Below, piece by piece: positions 55,527 through 64,000 of a DNA stretch of 64,000 nt. The notes under the pieces were generated by a model. The model did not search any database. It was not told the origin of the DNA and saw only the letters and a list, made by a program, of their open reading frames with translations. Position 1 is the stretch's first letter; the number at the start of each line of letters is the position of its first letter. The stretch is taken from contig NZ_JAJVCS010000005.1 in the NCBI RefSeq assembly GCF_021395205.1, positions 62,001 through 126,000 on the forward strand, in the 5' to 3' direction. Both the position numbers and the translations under genes were made by a program. This DNA is from Polynucleobacter sp. IMCC 30228. Lineage in GTDB: Bacteria > Pseudomonadota > Gammaproteobacteria > Burkholderiales > Burkholderiaceae.

Positions 55527-57494
55527 ATGCAGATGAACTTTATTGAACTCTTTGCGATTAAAGGCGAGTTAATACTCTTGGCGCTTGTTTTATTGCTATT
55601 AATATTTGTTTGGAGTCGTTCTTGGAGGCTGTGTGAGCAATTTGGGGTGACACCTTTTTTAGGCTCAAGTTTTCTATCGATAGGCTTCATCTACTTATCT
55701 AGTCTAGTACCTGGCATTTTAGGGGTCTTAAGCCCATTCATTTCGCAGGTGAGTTTCTTTATTTTGTGTGGGTTATTTTTGTTTTTTACTAAACAGTACG
55801 TTAGCAAGCAAAAAGTATACCCATTCCTTGAGGAGCCTAAAGAGAGGATTACAATATTTAATACTAAGGTGGATTTAATCATATTTGTAACGGGCATAAT
55901 TCTTTGCGGCCCATTTCTTCTTTATATTAAAGATATCCCACTAAAGCTATTTGACCCGCATGCAACGTTAGGGTGGGATGTAGTTTCCTATCACCTTCCT
56001 GCCTGGATAGAGTTTTATCAAAAGCAAAGTCTTTGGAGTGTATTAGGCCCTTATCAGAGCTATAGTTTTGGCTTCGAGTTGATCGGAATGTTTTTTTCCC
56101 AAGGCTTTCATGCACATTGGGGCTTATTAATTGCCCATATTATTGCCTTGGCCTTAGTTGTGGGATCTATTGCTTTGGTTTGTGGGGCTATCTTCCAATT
56201 CAATTCTAAGTATTCCTTAGGGCGCCTGCTGTCAATATCAGTGCTTGCTATTGGAATCTGGTCCATAACTGCGCCCCAATCCTTCGGCGCTGTCGGCAAA
56301 AATGATCTTTTTATGGCTGCCTGTATCTTCTCTGCATTGGGTTTCTCAATGCGTTTGATTCAGACCAATCATTTAAACTCAGCGAGCAAAAAACTTTATC
56401 TGATTGTCATTGGCATCTGTGTTGGCTTGGGAATATCAACAAAACCTTCCGCGTTATTATTTCTTGGATATTTTCCACTCTTAATTGGAGTTTCAAGCTA
56501 TTTTCAGCAGCGGCAGATTAAAAAAGCATTATTTGCTGCACTTTTCATCTTCATGCTTGCTTTTTCAATGGGTGGCTTTTGGACTTTGCGCAATCTCATA
56601 TTATTTGGCGAGCTTTCGCCAGTGCTCACTAGCTGGGGGCTAAATACCAGCGTTCTAGCAAACTTAAATAATGCATTACTTTATCAAATCAATGGTAAGT
56701 CAATACTTGTTTTTATGGCACTATTCGCATGCGTACCGAGCCTGGTAATGCCCTTGATTGCGGCTCGTTCTCAGAAAATTTATACTAGCTGGTGGGTTGT
56801 ATTTAGTTTTCATTGCATAGCGATGATAACTTTTTTGATTACCCCATTTATGTTTCAAAAAGGGCAATTTGAATTGCGTTTGGCCGCCCCATTATTTTTG
56901 TCTGCATCAGTTATTTATGCATTTAGCATCATGGATTTGGCTACAGATTTAGAGGACCTCATTAAAAGAGTGGGAGCTAGGATTCGCAGGCTATTTTTAG
57001 GCTTTATGATCTTTATTGTGTTCATAGTAATTGCTGTTGCTTGGAACATAAATTCTATTGGCTTGCCAGGTTACGAAAAAATAGGCCCTCATTATCAAAC
57101 AGGTGTCTATGCCTGGATACAAGTCCAAGATAGTCCATTGAGAATTTTTGCAGTTGGCTTACGTCCTTATGGCCTTTATGGTAAAAATTGGAATAACACT
57201 GTTTTTTATGACCTCTCGAATGAAACTATCAGTCCTGTCGAGGAGGGAAAAAAGCGAATTATTAGTATTGTTCTGCAGTTTCGGCCTGAATTAATACTAA
57301 TTGCTGACAATCCTTTCGCGTCAACTGAAGAGGTAAACCTAAATGCAACGATTGCATGGCTCAATCTGCGGTCAGATCTTTTTAAACCTGTTTATCAAGA
57401 TAAATCAGTTATTGGCTTTGCCGTTTTACCAAAAGCTGTAGAGATATTATCCAGTGAGAATTACCAGAATATACCTATCAAAATGGGTGGTTAG
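55527..57494 (+). CDS. Polytopic membrane protein, GT-C (PMT/ArnT)-like
   Basis: A 655-residue protein with about twelve helices and a soluble tail of about 130 residues. The first large loop has LGWDVVSYHLPAWIEFYQ; the D-x-x-x-YHLP pattern is common in GT-C glycosyltransferases of the PMT/ArnT type, with Asp as catalytic base. GKNDLFMAACIFSA in the following helix is another usual landmark. It is first in a three-gene plus-strand unit, 2 nt before the ALG10-like gene. Donor probably polyprenyl-phosphate-linked sugar; acceptor unknown. Confidence 0.68.
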   Translation: MQMNFIELFAIKGELILLALVLLLLIFVWSRSWRLCEQFGVTPFLGSSFLSIGFIYLSSLVPGILGVLSPFISQVSFFILCGLFLFFTKQYVSKQKVYPFLEEPKERITIFNTKVDLIIFVTGIILCGPFLLYIKDIPLKLFDPHATLGWDVVSYHLPAWIEFYQKQSLWSVLGPYQSYSFGFELIGMFFSQGFHAHWGLLIAHIIALALVVGSIALVCGAIFQFNSKYSLGRLLSISVLAIGIWSITAPQSFGAVGKNDLFMAACIFSALGFSMRLIQTNHLNSASKKLYLIVIGICVGLGISTKPSALLFLGYFPLLIGVSSYFQQRQIKKALFAALFIFMLAFSMGGFWTLRNLILFGELSPVLTSWGLNTSVLANLNNALLYQINGKSILVFMALFACVPSLVMPLIAARSQKIYTSWWVVFSFHCIAMITFLITPFMFQKGQFELRLAAPLFLSASVIYAFSIMDLATDLEDLIKRVGARIRRLFLGFMIFIVFIVIAVAWNINSIGLPGYEKIGPHYQTGVYAWIQVQDSPLRIFAVGLRPYGLYGKNWNNTVFYDLSNETISPVEEGKKRIISIVLQFRPELILIADNPFASTEEVNLNATIAWLNLRSDLFKPVYQDKSVIGFAVLPKAVEILSSENYQNIPIKMGG

Positions 57495-57496
57495 GT

Positions 57497-58801
57497 ATGA
57501 TAAAAAAACCTGATTCCCAGCTTTTTTCTAATTTACTGCATACAGTATTTAGGACTCATTTAGTCGGAAATATATTGCTGGGCTTGGCCATCATTTTGGC
57601 TATCCTAGTAATGATGCAATTAATGCCCCTCCAATTAGTTGCTGATGAGCATTCTCATGTTACGCAAGTAATGCTTTTTATGGCAAATCAATTTTATTTA
57701 GATCAAACCTTAACAATGCCTCCAGGCTCTCATGCGATCATCGCGGCATTTTCCAAAATATTCAATATTGACTCTTTATCTGGGATTAGATTAGTAGGCG
57801 CATGCGTATCGTTAACAAGCCTGATTTTTATTTATGTGTTTCTACGTCAAGGTCAACCCGCATATCCTGTCATCCAAACTGCTCAGCTTTTTGCTGTACC
57901 CCTTCTGTGGCCTTTTTTTTGGGTCTTATATACCGACTTAAGCTCTTTATCAATTATTTTGATTGCCTTAATCCTGGTTTCGCGTCAGCGCTACGCAAGC
58001 TCAGCGTTGATCTGCATCTTGGCACTTTTTTTTAGACAATCAAATATTTTCTGGGCGGTATTATTTTGGCTCATGGCAATAAGCTATGAGAATAGATTTG
58101 ACCAGGGAATGGCGTTCTTTAAAAATCCTAAATTAAGAGCGATTCCAAAAGTATTTTCTGGCTTATGGAAAGCATTATATAAAACCCGAATATTTGTCTT
58201 GCCCATTTTACTTTTTGGGATTTTTATTTACCTTAATGATGGAGTTGCTTTGGGTGACCGAAATAATCAGCAATTTGGGGGCATCTATCCGTTTCAAATA
58301 TATTTTTTATTTTTAGTGCTTTGGATTGCTTTATTACCGCTACATATAGCTAATTTACCTAAAATTTTCAATTTTTTAAAACAAAATATATGGGTTTTTG
58401 CTTTGCTATCTCTTTGTTTTATTTTTTATCTACTCAGCTTCAAGCTAACCCATCCTCATAATTTTCCATCTGACTACTTTATTCGTAATTGGTTTTTATT
58501 CAAGATGAAGGATTCCTTTAGGCTAAGAGTATTGCTATATGTACCTATAGCATGGACTTTTTTATCGCTATGTGTAATCCGCTTAAAGTCTTCTGAGCAA
58601 TATTGGCTTTATCCCGTAACAATTCTTTCTATTCTGCCTATTTCCTTATTGGAGCAGCGTTATTTTATCGTTCCCTTTGTAATCTTGATGCTTTTTAGAA
58701 AACCTCAGGGGCTTATAGTTGAGAGCAGTTTACTTTTATGGTGTATGTTATTGAGCATTCCACTAACCTGGGGAATTATCTCCATGAAATATTTTCTTTA
58801 G
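57497..58801 (+). CDS. DIE2/ALG10-like polytopic glucosyltransferase
   Basis: A 434-residue protein with about eleven helices. Its landmarks resemble eukaryotic ALG10 (PF04922), the alpha-1,2-glucosyltransferase of N-glycan precursor assembly: VADEHSHVTQ in the first loop, QTLTMPPGSHAIIAAF, LYTDLSSLSIILIAL, FRQSNIFWAVLFW, and LTHPHNFPSDYFIRNWFL near the end. The order and spacing match, not just single motifs. In bacteria such a protein would transfer a sugar from polyprenyl phosphate to a lipid-linked or surface glycan. It begins 2 nt after the previous gene. Assignment is by remembered motifs and needs an HMM check. Confidence 0.65.
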   Translation: MIKKPDSQLFSNLLHTVFRTHLVGNILLGLAIILAILVMMQLMPLQLVADEHSHVTQVMLFMANQFYLDQTLTMPPGSHAIIAAFSKIFNIDSLSGIRLVGACVSLTSLIFIYVFLRQGQPAYPVIQTAQLFAVPLLWPFFWVLYTDLSSLSIILIALILVSRQRYASSALICILALFFRQSNIFWAVLFWLMAISYENRFDQGMAFFKNPKLRAIPKVFSGLWKALYKTRIFVLPILLFGIFIYLNDGVALGDRNNQQFGGIYPFQIYFLFLVLWIALLPLHIANLPKIFNFLKQNIWVFALLSLCFIFYLLSFKLTHPHNFPSDYFIRNWFLFKMKDSFRLRVLLYVPIAWTFLSLCVIRLKSSEQYWLYPVTILSILPISLLEQRYFIVPFVILMLFRKPQGLIVESSLLLWCMLLSIPLTWGIISMKYFL

Positions 58802-58816
58802 CTATTTACCAAATAT

Positions 58817-60451
58817 ATGCATAAACAGCTTTACCTTAAAGCCATAGAAGGCATTTTATTTCTACTATTGCTAGGAATTGGCATATGGGCCAGTATTGAC
58901 ATTGGTATTGGCATGGATGAGGCCAGAGAATATGAAACTTATTTAGTAAATATCAATGCATTTAAAGGATTAATAAGTGGAGATCTTTCATCCTATCAAA
59001 AATTACTTGAATATGGGGATCGGTATTATGGGATTGGGTTTCATTTGGCTTCTAATGCCCTTAGTTCATTCATTTACGGCTCTTTACCAAAAATTCTTGA
59101 GATAGATGCTTTGGGTGGTTATCTAGCCTTTAATCATATTAGTGTTTTTTTGGCTTACGTATGTAGTGGGTTATTAGTCCGCTCAATAATTTATTCTGCA
59201 TCACAAGACGCTCGACTTGCTGCTCTTGGGTTATTTTCTTATTTGCTATGGCCATATCTTTTGGGGCATGGGCTGATGAATATTAAAGATATTCCCTTTT
59301 TATTTGCTTGGTTACTCTGCACTTATATGCTGATTCGCTTTTTATCAGCCATAAATTTTCAAAATAATATTTTAAATAAAGAGCAGCAAAAGCAAGGACT
59401 AAATCTAATGCTATTAGGGTTAGCAACTGGCTGGTTAATTTCAATCCGAGTTTCTGGCATTTTAATATTTATTGAATATTTAGTGATGGGCTTAACTTAT
59501 TATTTTATTAGCAATTTGCAGAAGTCTGAAGGTAAGAATTTAATATTCAAGTTTCAATACTTTATTTACTTTTGCTTTTCTTTGCTGCTTATAATTTATT
59601 TAATTAATCCTATTTTATGGAGTAATCCACTAGAAATAGTGAATGCTTTTCTATATATGAGCCAACATCCATGGAAGGGAGATACCCTAGCTGGAGGTAG
59701 GTTGTTTGAACCGGGAAATCTACTTTATCAATATATTCCACTTTGGTTCAGCGTCAAACTCCCTCTAGTTGTGATCTGTGGACTTATTCTCATGCCACTA
59801 GTTCTAATTCGCAATGCAGCAAGCAAAAAATTTATTTCAGCGCCAAACATATCTTTACTAGTGGGCTTGACTTTCTCTATTATTACAATTGTTTTCTTGT
59901 TAATAATGCGGAAGGTCAATCTTTACAATGAATTGCGTCAAGTGCTTTTCTTGTTTCCAATTCTTTTTATTTTGGGCATTCTATCCCTTTTTTATTTTAA
60001 TCGATTAGTAGCATATTTTGCTCTCGTTATTTCTTTGCCACTCTTTATCTGGGATGACATTAATTTACACCCCTACCAATATACTTATATTAATGAATTA
60101 GCACGGCAGTTTGAAAGCGGCCAAAAATTTGAGACTGATTATTTTCAATTTTCCGCTGGTAAATCGGCACTTTGGGCCAATCAGGCAAAATTCATAAGTA
60201 AAGAAGAATGCATCTATGTGAACCCGTTACATTTATGGCAATTTAAAATAGATCCTACTGAAGTACGATGTATTTCATCTTATCCAGGCGATTTGTCTTT
60301 GATAGCTCGACCATTTCTTTTTTATTGGCCCACACGCAATGGCAGCTTGGCGCTCCCTCCACAAGGATGCAGTTTAATACATCGTGAGGAGCGTAAATTA
60401 CCTTACTCAAAGCTGACCTTAGGCATGGGCGAGCTTTACTCGTGTCCCTGA
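58817..60451 (+). CDS. PMT-like GT-C glycosyltransferase
   Basis: A 544-residue protein with about eleven helices and a short soluble tail. The first loop has GIGMDEAREYETYLVN, the D-E pair of PMT-type GT-C enzymes, followed by GLMNIKDIPFLFAWLL, the N-x-KD-x-P-F landmark typical of family 39/83-like transferases. A later loop has HPWKGDTLAGGRLFEP, and HPYQYTYINELARQFE is in the tail. It ends the three-gene unit and converges on the 60467 gene with 15 nt between. The likely role is transfer of a sugar from polyprenyl phosphate on the periplasmic side. Confidence 0.72.
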   Translation: MHKQLYLKAIEGILFLLLLGIGIWASIDIGIGMDEAREYETYLVNINAFKGLISGDLSSYQKLLEYGDRYYGIGFHLASNALSSFIYGSLPKILEIDALGGYLAFNHISVFLAYVCSGLLVRSIIYSASQDARLAALGLFSYLLWPYLLGHGLMNIKDIPFLFAWLLCTYMLIRFLSAINFQNNILNKEQQKQGLNLMLLGLATGWLISIRVSGILIFIEYLVMGLTYYFISNLQKSEGKNLIFKFQYFIYFCFSLLLIIYLINPILWSNPLEIVNAFLYMSQHPWKGDTLAGGRLFEPGNLLYQYIPLWFSVKLPLVVICGLILMPLVLIRNAASKKFISAPNISLLVGLTFSIITIVFLLIMRKVNLYNELRQVLFLFPILFILGILSLFYFNRLVAYFALVISLPLFIWDDINLHPYQYTYINELARQFESGQKFETDYFQFSAGKSALWANQAKFISKEECIYVNPLHLWQFKIDPTEVRCISSYPGDLSLIARPFLFYWPTRNGSLALPPQGCSLIHREERKLPYSKLTLGMGELYSCP

Positions 60452-60466
60452 TTCTTAATTTGACGA

Positions 60467-61825
60467 TTAGCTAACTAGAACAAAGCCAATACTATTTATT
60501 GAGATAGAGGCCTGTAGATAGGAAGCTCCAAGGGGATTCAAAAATCCGTTCTTGCCATAATTATATTTGCAAAAAAATGCAGTAAGTAAAGCTTGCATCG
60601 GCGTTAAGAAGATCCATAATCGCGTCACCTCTCCTCGATTTGCTCCAGAAAAATTTAAGATCAGAATCGTTAGGACAAAGAAAGCAAGAATAATTCCCGC
60701 ATTACCTTCAGCAGGTAATTTCCAATTCATTTTATGCAGCTTAAAGATGCTGCATAAAAGAATTGTAGAAGATGCAATACCAGCACCAATGACATATTCT
60801 TTTAAATTCTCAATAACCCAAATTGAATATGGGCGCATGCTAGCATTAAAGTGCGACGCATCTTTGAGACAATAGATAAAACCATCAACCAAATTAAAGC
60901 CAGTTAATGCATAGAATAATATTCCTGCTCCACAAAAACCTAGTGTAACAAATAGAATAATATTGCAGAACTTTATTTTAAAGTTATTTCCTGTACAAAG
61001 TCGAAATAAAATTGCCAAAAAAATAAGACCTAATCCGAATGGAACGGGATCAAAAAGAAACTGAAAGAAAAGTGTGATCCCCGCTATCAAGGAATATAAT
61101 TTCATTCTTTTTTTTGTGCTTAGAATAATTAGAAAAAAAGACATATAGATCAGAACAGGAGAAACTGTATTTAGTATTGGCTGAAATTGTATTTTTGCTG
61201 GAATAAAAAGGCAAAGAAGGAGTGCAGACCAGGCAATCAATTTATCTCGAAAGAGTTCCTTGCAAATATAAAAAATAATGATTGCCGTGAGGTTTGAAAT
61301 GGCAATAATAAAAAAACCAATTAGAGAAGGAAAATTTAACAACATCTGTAATATTTTAAAAAATAGAGTTTTCCCCGGCATATTTGCCTGTACATGCGCC
61401 GAAGGAAATTGAGAGGCAAATTCTGAAAATTCTTGCAAAATATGGCTAAAAGAAGATTGAAGTGCTGCGGTATAAAAACCAGTTGCTGTTTTGTCTTGAA
61501 TAACTGCAGCCAAGCTAAATGGATATCGACTACGAATCCAGCATTCAAGTGCTAGCCCTATAAAATAGGTAAGTAATACTAGTAATAACTCTTTTCTCTC
61601 TGATGATGACTTTATAAAAGCTTCAATCTTAGAGATATAAATAAAAAAGATTGTTAGAGCAATTAAAGCAATACCAAGATCAAGACGACGTTGATATTTA
61701 ATGTAGGGGTAAAAAAAATTACCGGCCTCTGAGCCGATGATTAAATGATGATTCCAAATTAAATATAATATGAATGCTTGGCTAATTCCGGCAAGCCATA
61801 AGGACCAATCTTTTTTTATGTTCAT
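60467..61825 (-). CDS. Polytopic membrane protein of glycan cluster
   Basis: A 452-residue protein with about eleven helices and no long soluble tail. A loop of about 70 residues after the third helix holds RSRYPFSLAAVIQDKTATGFY and FPSAHVQANMPGKTLFFK; His and Glu/Asp residues there could be catalytic but the usual GT-C acid pair is not obvious. I do not recognise a named family. It lies 22 nt after the DUF2142 gene and is probably translated from the same message, so a shared role in building the same glycan is likely. Confidence 0.55.
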   Translation of the reverse strand: MNIKKDWSLWLAGISQAFILYLIWNHHLIIGSEAGNFFYPYIKYQRRLDLGIALIALTIFFIYISKIEAFIKSSSERKELLLVLLTYFIGLALECWIRSRYPFSLAAVIQDKTATGFYTAALQSSFSHILQEFSEFASQFPSAHVQANMPGKTLFFKILQMLLNFPSLIGFFIIAISNLTAIIIFYICKELFRDKLIAWSALLLCLFIPAKIQFQPILNTVSPVLIYMSFFLIILSTKKRMKLYSLIAGITLFFQFLFDPVPFGLGLIFLAILFRLCTGNNFKIKFCNIILFVTLGFCGAGILFYALTGFNLVDGFIYCLKDASHFNASMRPYSIWVIENLKEYVIGAGIASSTILLCSIFKLHKMNWKLPAEGNAGIILAFFVLTILILNFSGANRGEVTRLWIFLTPMQALLTAFFCKYNYGKNGFLNPLGASYLQASISINSIGFVLVS

Positions 61826-61847
61826 ATCAGAATCAAATTCTATCTAA

Positions 61848-63650
61848 CTAAGGACAGCCAACCGTATATCTTCTGTTCCCATCATCTAGTTCATAAATGA
61901 TGCAAGAATACACAGGCTGATTGTCTATCGTAGATTCCATAACTTGTATACCACCCCCCATGGGAGATATTATTTTCGCGCTAATATATGCTTTCTCATC
62001 AAGGGGGAAATAGGTATAGGCATTTGGCACAATGCTGCTGGTATTGAAAGGAATTTTTTTCAACTCATTTCCTTGTGTCATGAGTTGTAATTCAGAAGGG
62101 CCTAAAACAGTAGTATCTAATTTAGTAATAAGTATACTAATCCCTTTCAACTTAGCTGGTCTTATCGTTTGCTTTTTAAGGAAATTTAATTCGATTGCTT
62201 GATCTTCTTTTGGTAAAGCACTAGGCGCAAATTTAAGCTCTCGATTCAACGGGGTTTCGCTAGTAATGAAATACCGATTTAGTAAGACGCGTTCAGTTTG
62301 ATAGCCAGAATAAAGAAAAAGCAAGATTAAGAAAAAGAGGCCAGCATTTTTAACCATTTTATGCTGGTAGCAATCATCTGCTCGACTGCTATCTTGGATT
62401 GCATAGGCAAGCAGAATTAGGGGTAACAAAAAGTATCGACCTTGAACCCCCATAATTACTTTTGCAGGGTGTATGGTAAATGTAAGCAGTAGTGCGGTGA
62501 AGATAATCAGTAATGAAAGCAATGAGCAAATACACAGTAAAATTTTAGATAAGGTCCAATCTCTAAAAAAATTACGTGACAGAGAAGAAATGAATATCAG
62601 ACTTAAGAGAATGCCAATAACAAGGTAAGCCTCTTTTGGAAAGCTAGTATCTAGCCAGCCTAATACGCCAATAAATGATGTGAAATAAGCCTTAGTAATC
62701 GAAAAATCAGAGAGGGTATTAATTAGTACAGTGAAGTAATCAATGGGGTGAGAAAGATAAAATTGAAGTATCAGGGTCGGTGCTAAACCCGAAAGTTGAT
62801 TTTTGTCAATCGTAGTTTTAAAGGCAAATATGAGCCAGCTTAGGGTTATGAGGGATGCTAAAACACCAAAGAGAAGACATTTCTTATCTTTGGTATAAAA
62901 ATAGACCGTAAAGAGAAGCAAAAGTAGAGGCAATAAATGGCTACGACAAGTGCAAATTAAAATGGTAGAAATGAAGAGAAAATATAAATCACTTTGGCGA
63001 TAATTTTTGCCATCTTTGCTGATTCTAAGAAATAAAGAGATTGCTAAAGTAGTTAGGGTAGTTGAAATCCCATCAATGCTGGCTGCGCCAAATTGAAACA
63101 AGCTCATGGGAATAATAAGTAAACTAGCTATTAAGAAATCAGGGGGGTGAATTCTAAAAGCCCATAGAAGAATAAGACAAGAAAAAGCAAGGGCAAAAAA
63201 ACGTGCCAATAAATATGAATTACTGATTGAAAAATTAGCATATTTCCCAATTGATATTGCAATAGCTTGGGGCGTATAAACTAATGGGAAGTTATAACTA
63301 ATTCCATGCGTAGGAGAAAATGAATGTGTTCCTGACCATTGAATTTGATTGGCATCATAAATTTCATCAGCCGACAGTTTTCTGGCTGCCTTAAAATTAA
63401 GTATTTCATAGGCTTGCATATAACTAAGCAAGCCTGAGTCAATCAAACCGCCTGATGAGCCATTTAGCGGGGTTTCGACCAAAATCTGACCCCGACTAAG
63501 CAAATATGCCCGTTTAACATGATCGTTTTCATCGGGAGATTGAAACGATGGTACTAGGGCAGAAATAAAAAAAGAGACTGAAAACAAGCTAAATATAAAA
63601 AATGACCAAAAATATTCTTTATAAAAATTTTGATTTAAAAAATTAGACAT
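61848..63650 (-). CDS. DUF2142 polytopic membrane protein
   Basis: A 600-residue protein with about twelve helices and a soluble tail of about 150 residues. The first loop has FQSPDENDHVKRAYLLSRGQI; the SPDE-x-x-H-x-x-RAY motif is the signature of DUF2142 (PF09913), with the Asp/Glu as presumed GT-C catalytic residues. MSLFQFGAASIDGISTTL also matches the family. The C-terminal domain (LKGISILITKLDTT, ending in RRYTVGCP) looks beta-rich and periplasmic. It sits 5 nt after the GT2 gene running off the window. Substrate unknown. Confidence 0.82.
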   Translation of the reverse strand: MSNFLNQNFYKEYFWSFFIFSLFSVSFFISALVPSFQSPDENDHVKRAYLLSRGQILVETPLNGSSGGLIDSGLLSYMQAYEILNFKAARKLSADEIYDANQIQWSGTHSFSPTHGISYNFPLVYTPQAIAISIGKYANFSISNSYLLARFFALAFSCLILLWAFRIHPPDFLIASLLIIPMSLFQFGAASIDGISTTLTTLAISLFLRISKDGKNYRQSDLYFLFISTILICTCRSHLLPLLLLLFTVYFYTKDKKCLLFGVLASLITLSWLIFAFKTTIDKNQLSGLAPTLILQFYLSHPIDYFTVLINTLSDFSITKAYFTSFIGVLGWLDTSFPKEAYLVIGILLSLIFISSLSRNFFRDWTLSKILLCICSLLSLLIIFTALLLTFTIHPAKVIMGVQGRYFLLPLILLAYAIQDSSRADDCYQHKMVKNAGLFFLILLFLYSGYQTERVLLNRYFITSETPLNRELKFAPSALPKEDQAIELNFLKKQTIRPAKLKGISILITKLDTTVLGPSELQLMTQGNELKKIPFNTSSIVPNAYTYFPLDEKAYISAKIISPMGGGIQVMESTIDNQPVYSCIIYELDDGNRRYTVGCP

Positions 63651-63655
63651 AAATT

Positions 63656-64000
63656 TTAGGGTAAAAATCGATATTCATTTAATTGCCAGCGTGAGGATTT
63701 AATTTTGGTATTGTCATTGGTAATTCTGTGCCCAAAATAACCAAAATTATTCGTATTAAAATTAGCAATAGCTGGCAGGGAGTTAAGAGGATTAAATCGT
63801 AACCAATTTTTCAAATTTATATCCCATTTAAAATGTTCTCTTAAGCTCTGCAAGTCAGAGTTAGCTTCAAACATATATTGATTAATATCCTCACTACGTT
63901 GCCCCTCAATTGTTCTAAATCCGCCTAGTGGGTAATCTACCCCGTACAACTCAGCATGTTTATAAAATTCGCACCAAAGAGAAAAATCGCCTGCTAATTG
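63656..64000 (-). CDS. C-terminal part of a GT2 glycosyltransferase (runs off the edge)
   Basis: The frame is open from the right edge (64000) to a TAA at 63656, giving 114 residues. It reads QLAGDFSLWCEFYKHAELY then PLGGFRTIEGQRSED, the end of a family 2 glycosyltransferase, in which the D-x-x-LW and PLGGFR segments close the acceptor site. The catalytic N-terminal half lies outside the window. An internal TTG at 63949 could be read as a start but would discard the conserved segment, so I take the gene as partial. The DUF2142 gene follows 5 nt later. Confidence 0.75.
   Translation of the reverse strand, partial: QLAGDFSLWCEFYKHAELYGVDYPLGGFRTIEGQRSEDINQYMFEANSDLQSLREHFKWDINLKNWLRFNPLNSLPAIANFNTNNFGYFGHRITNDNTKIKSSRWQLNEYRFLP

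Noticed and set aside
1..64000. CRISPR arrays, tRNA, rRNA or complete IS elements
   Set aside because: None seen by eye on either strand; no spaced identical repeats or transposase motifs were found.

Overview
The window reads as a surface-polysaccharide / glycosylation island of a Gram-negative bacterium. Gene style, AT-rich composition and protein flavour suggest a freshwater betaproteobacterium of the Burkholderiales, for example Polynucleobacter. That placement is inference; there is no rRNA or other phylogenetic marker here. I see no tRNA, rRNA, CRISPR array or complete insertion sequence.

Layout. (1) 16-14556, plus strand, very AT-rich: an acetolactate-synthase-like TPP enzyme, an FkbM methyltransferase, a pair of small membrane proteins with a winged-helix-like tail, two SAM methyltransferases, a GT2 glycosyltransferase with a GtrA-like partner, a TPP-dependent E1 alpha/beta pair, a second pair of the same small membrane proteins, and three large polytopic proteins. 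(2) 14633-28442, minus strand: five very large polytopic proteins (two of YfhO type), an FkbM methyltransferase and a second methyltransferase with a coiled-coil tail. (3) 28718-32331: a zinc-ribbon methyltransferase, then SGNH hydrolase, NUDIX hydrolase and EamA transporter on the minus strand. (4) 32449-36071: a small phage-derived block with a Bet/RecT annealase and YqaJ-type exonuclease, divergent from an XRE regulator across a palindromic operator-like site, plus one unknown gene and one frameshifted gene. (5) 36230-64000, less AT-rich and with frequent strand switches: glycosyltransferases (GT2, RgpF-like, GT14-like), an SDR epimerase with an FAD oxidoreductase, methyltransferases, an OafA-type acyltransferase, a GT2-methyltransferase fusion, and about eleven more polytopic GT-C-like proteins, one with a nonsense codon in its acidic motif. 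A GT2 fragment runs off the right edge.

How it may work together (inference). GT2/DPM1-like enzymes would charge polyprenyl phosphate with sugars on the cytoplasmic side, GtrA-like proteins would help move them across the membrane, and the many GT-C-like proteins would use them as donors on the periplasmic side. Methyltransferases, the acyltransferase and the SGNH protein would modify the glycan. The two TPP systems could make an unusual acyl group or branched sugar. I recognise no Wzx flippase, Wzy polymerase or nucleotide-sugar synthesis set, so the backbone is probably made elsewhere.

Most worth a second look: the two tandem pairs of small three-helix winged-helix-like membrane proteins; a 17-bp perfect hairpin that swallows the start codon at 10848; the nonsense codon at 44638 in place of an expected catalytic Glu; an ALG10-like protein at 57497; and the GT2-methyltransferase fusion at 50796.
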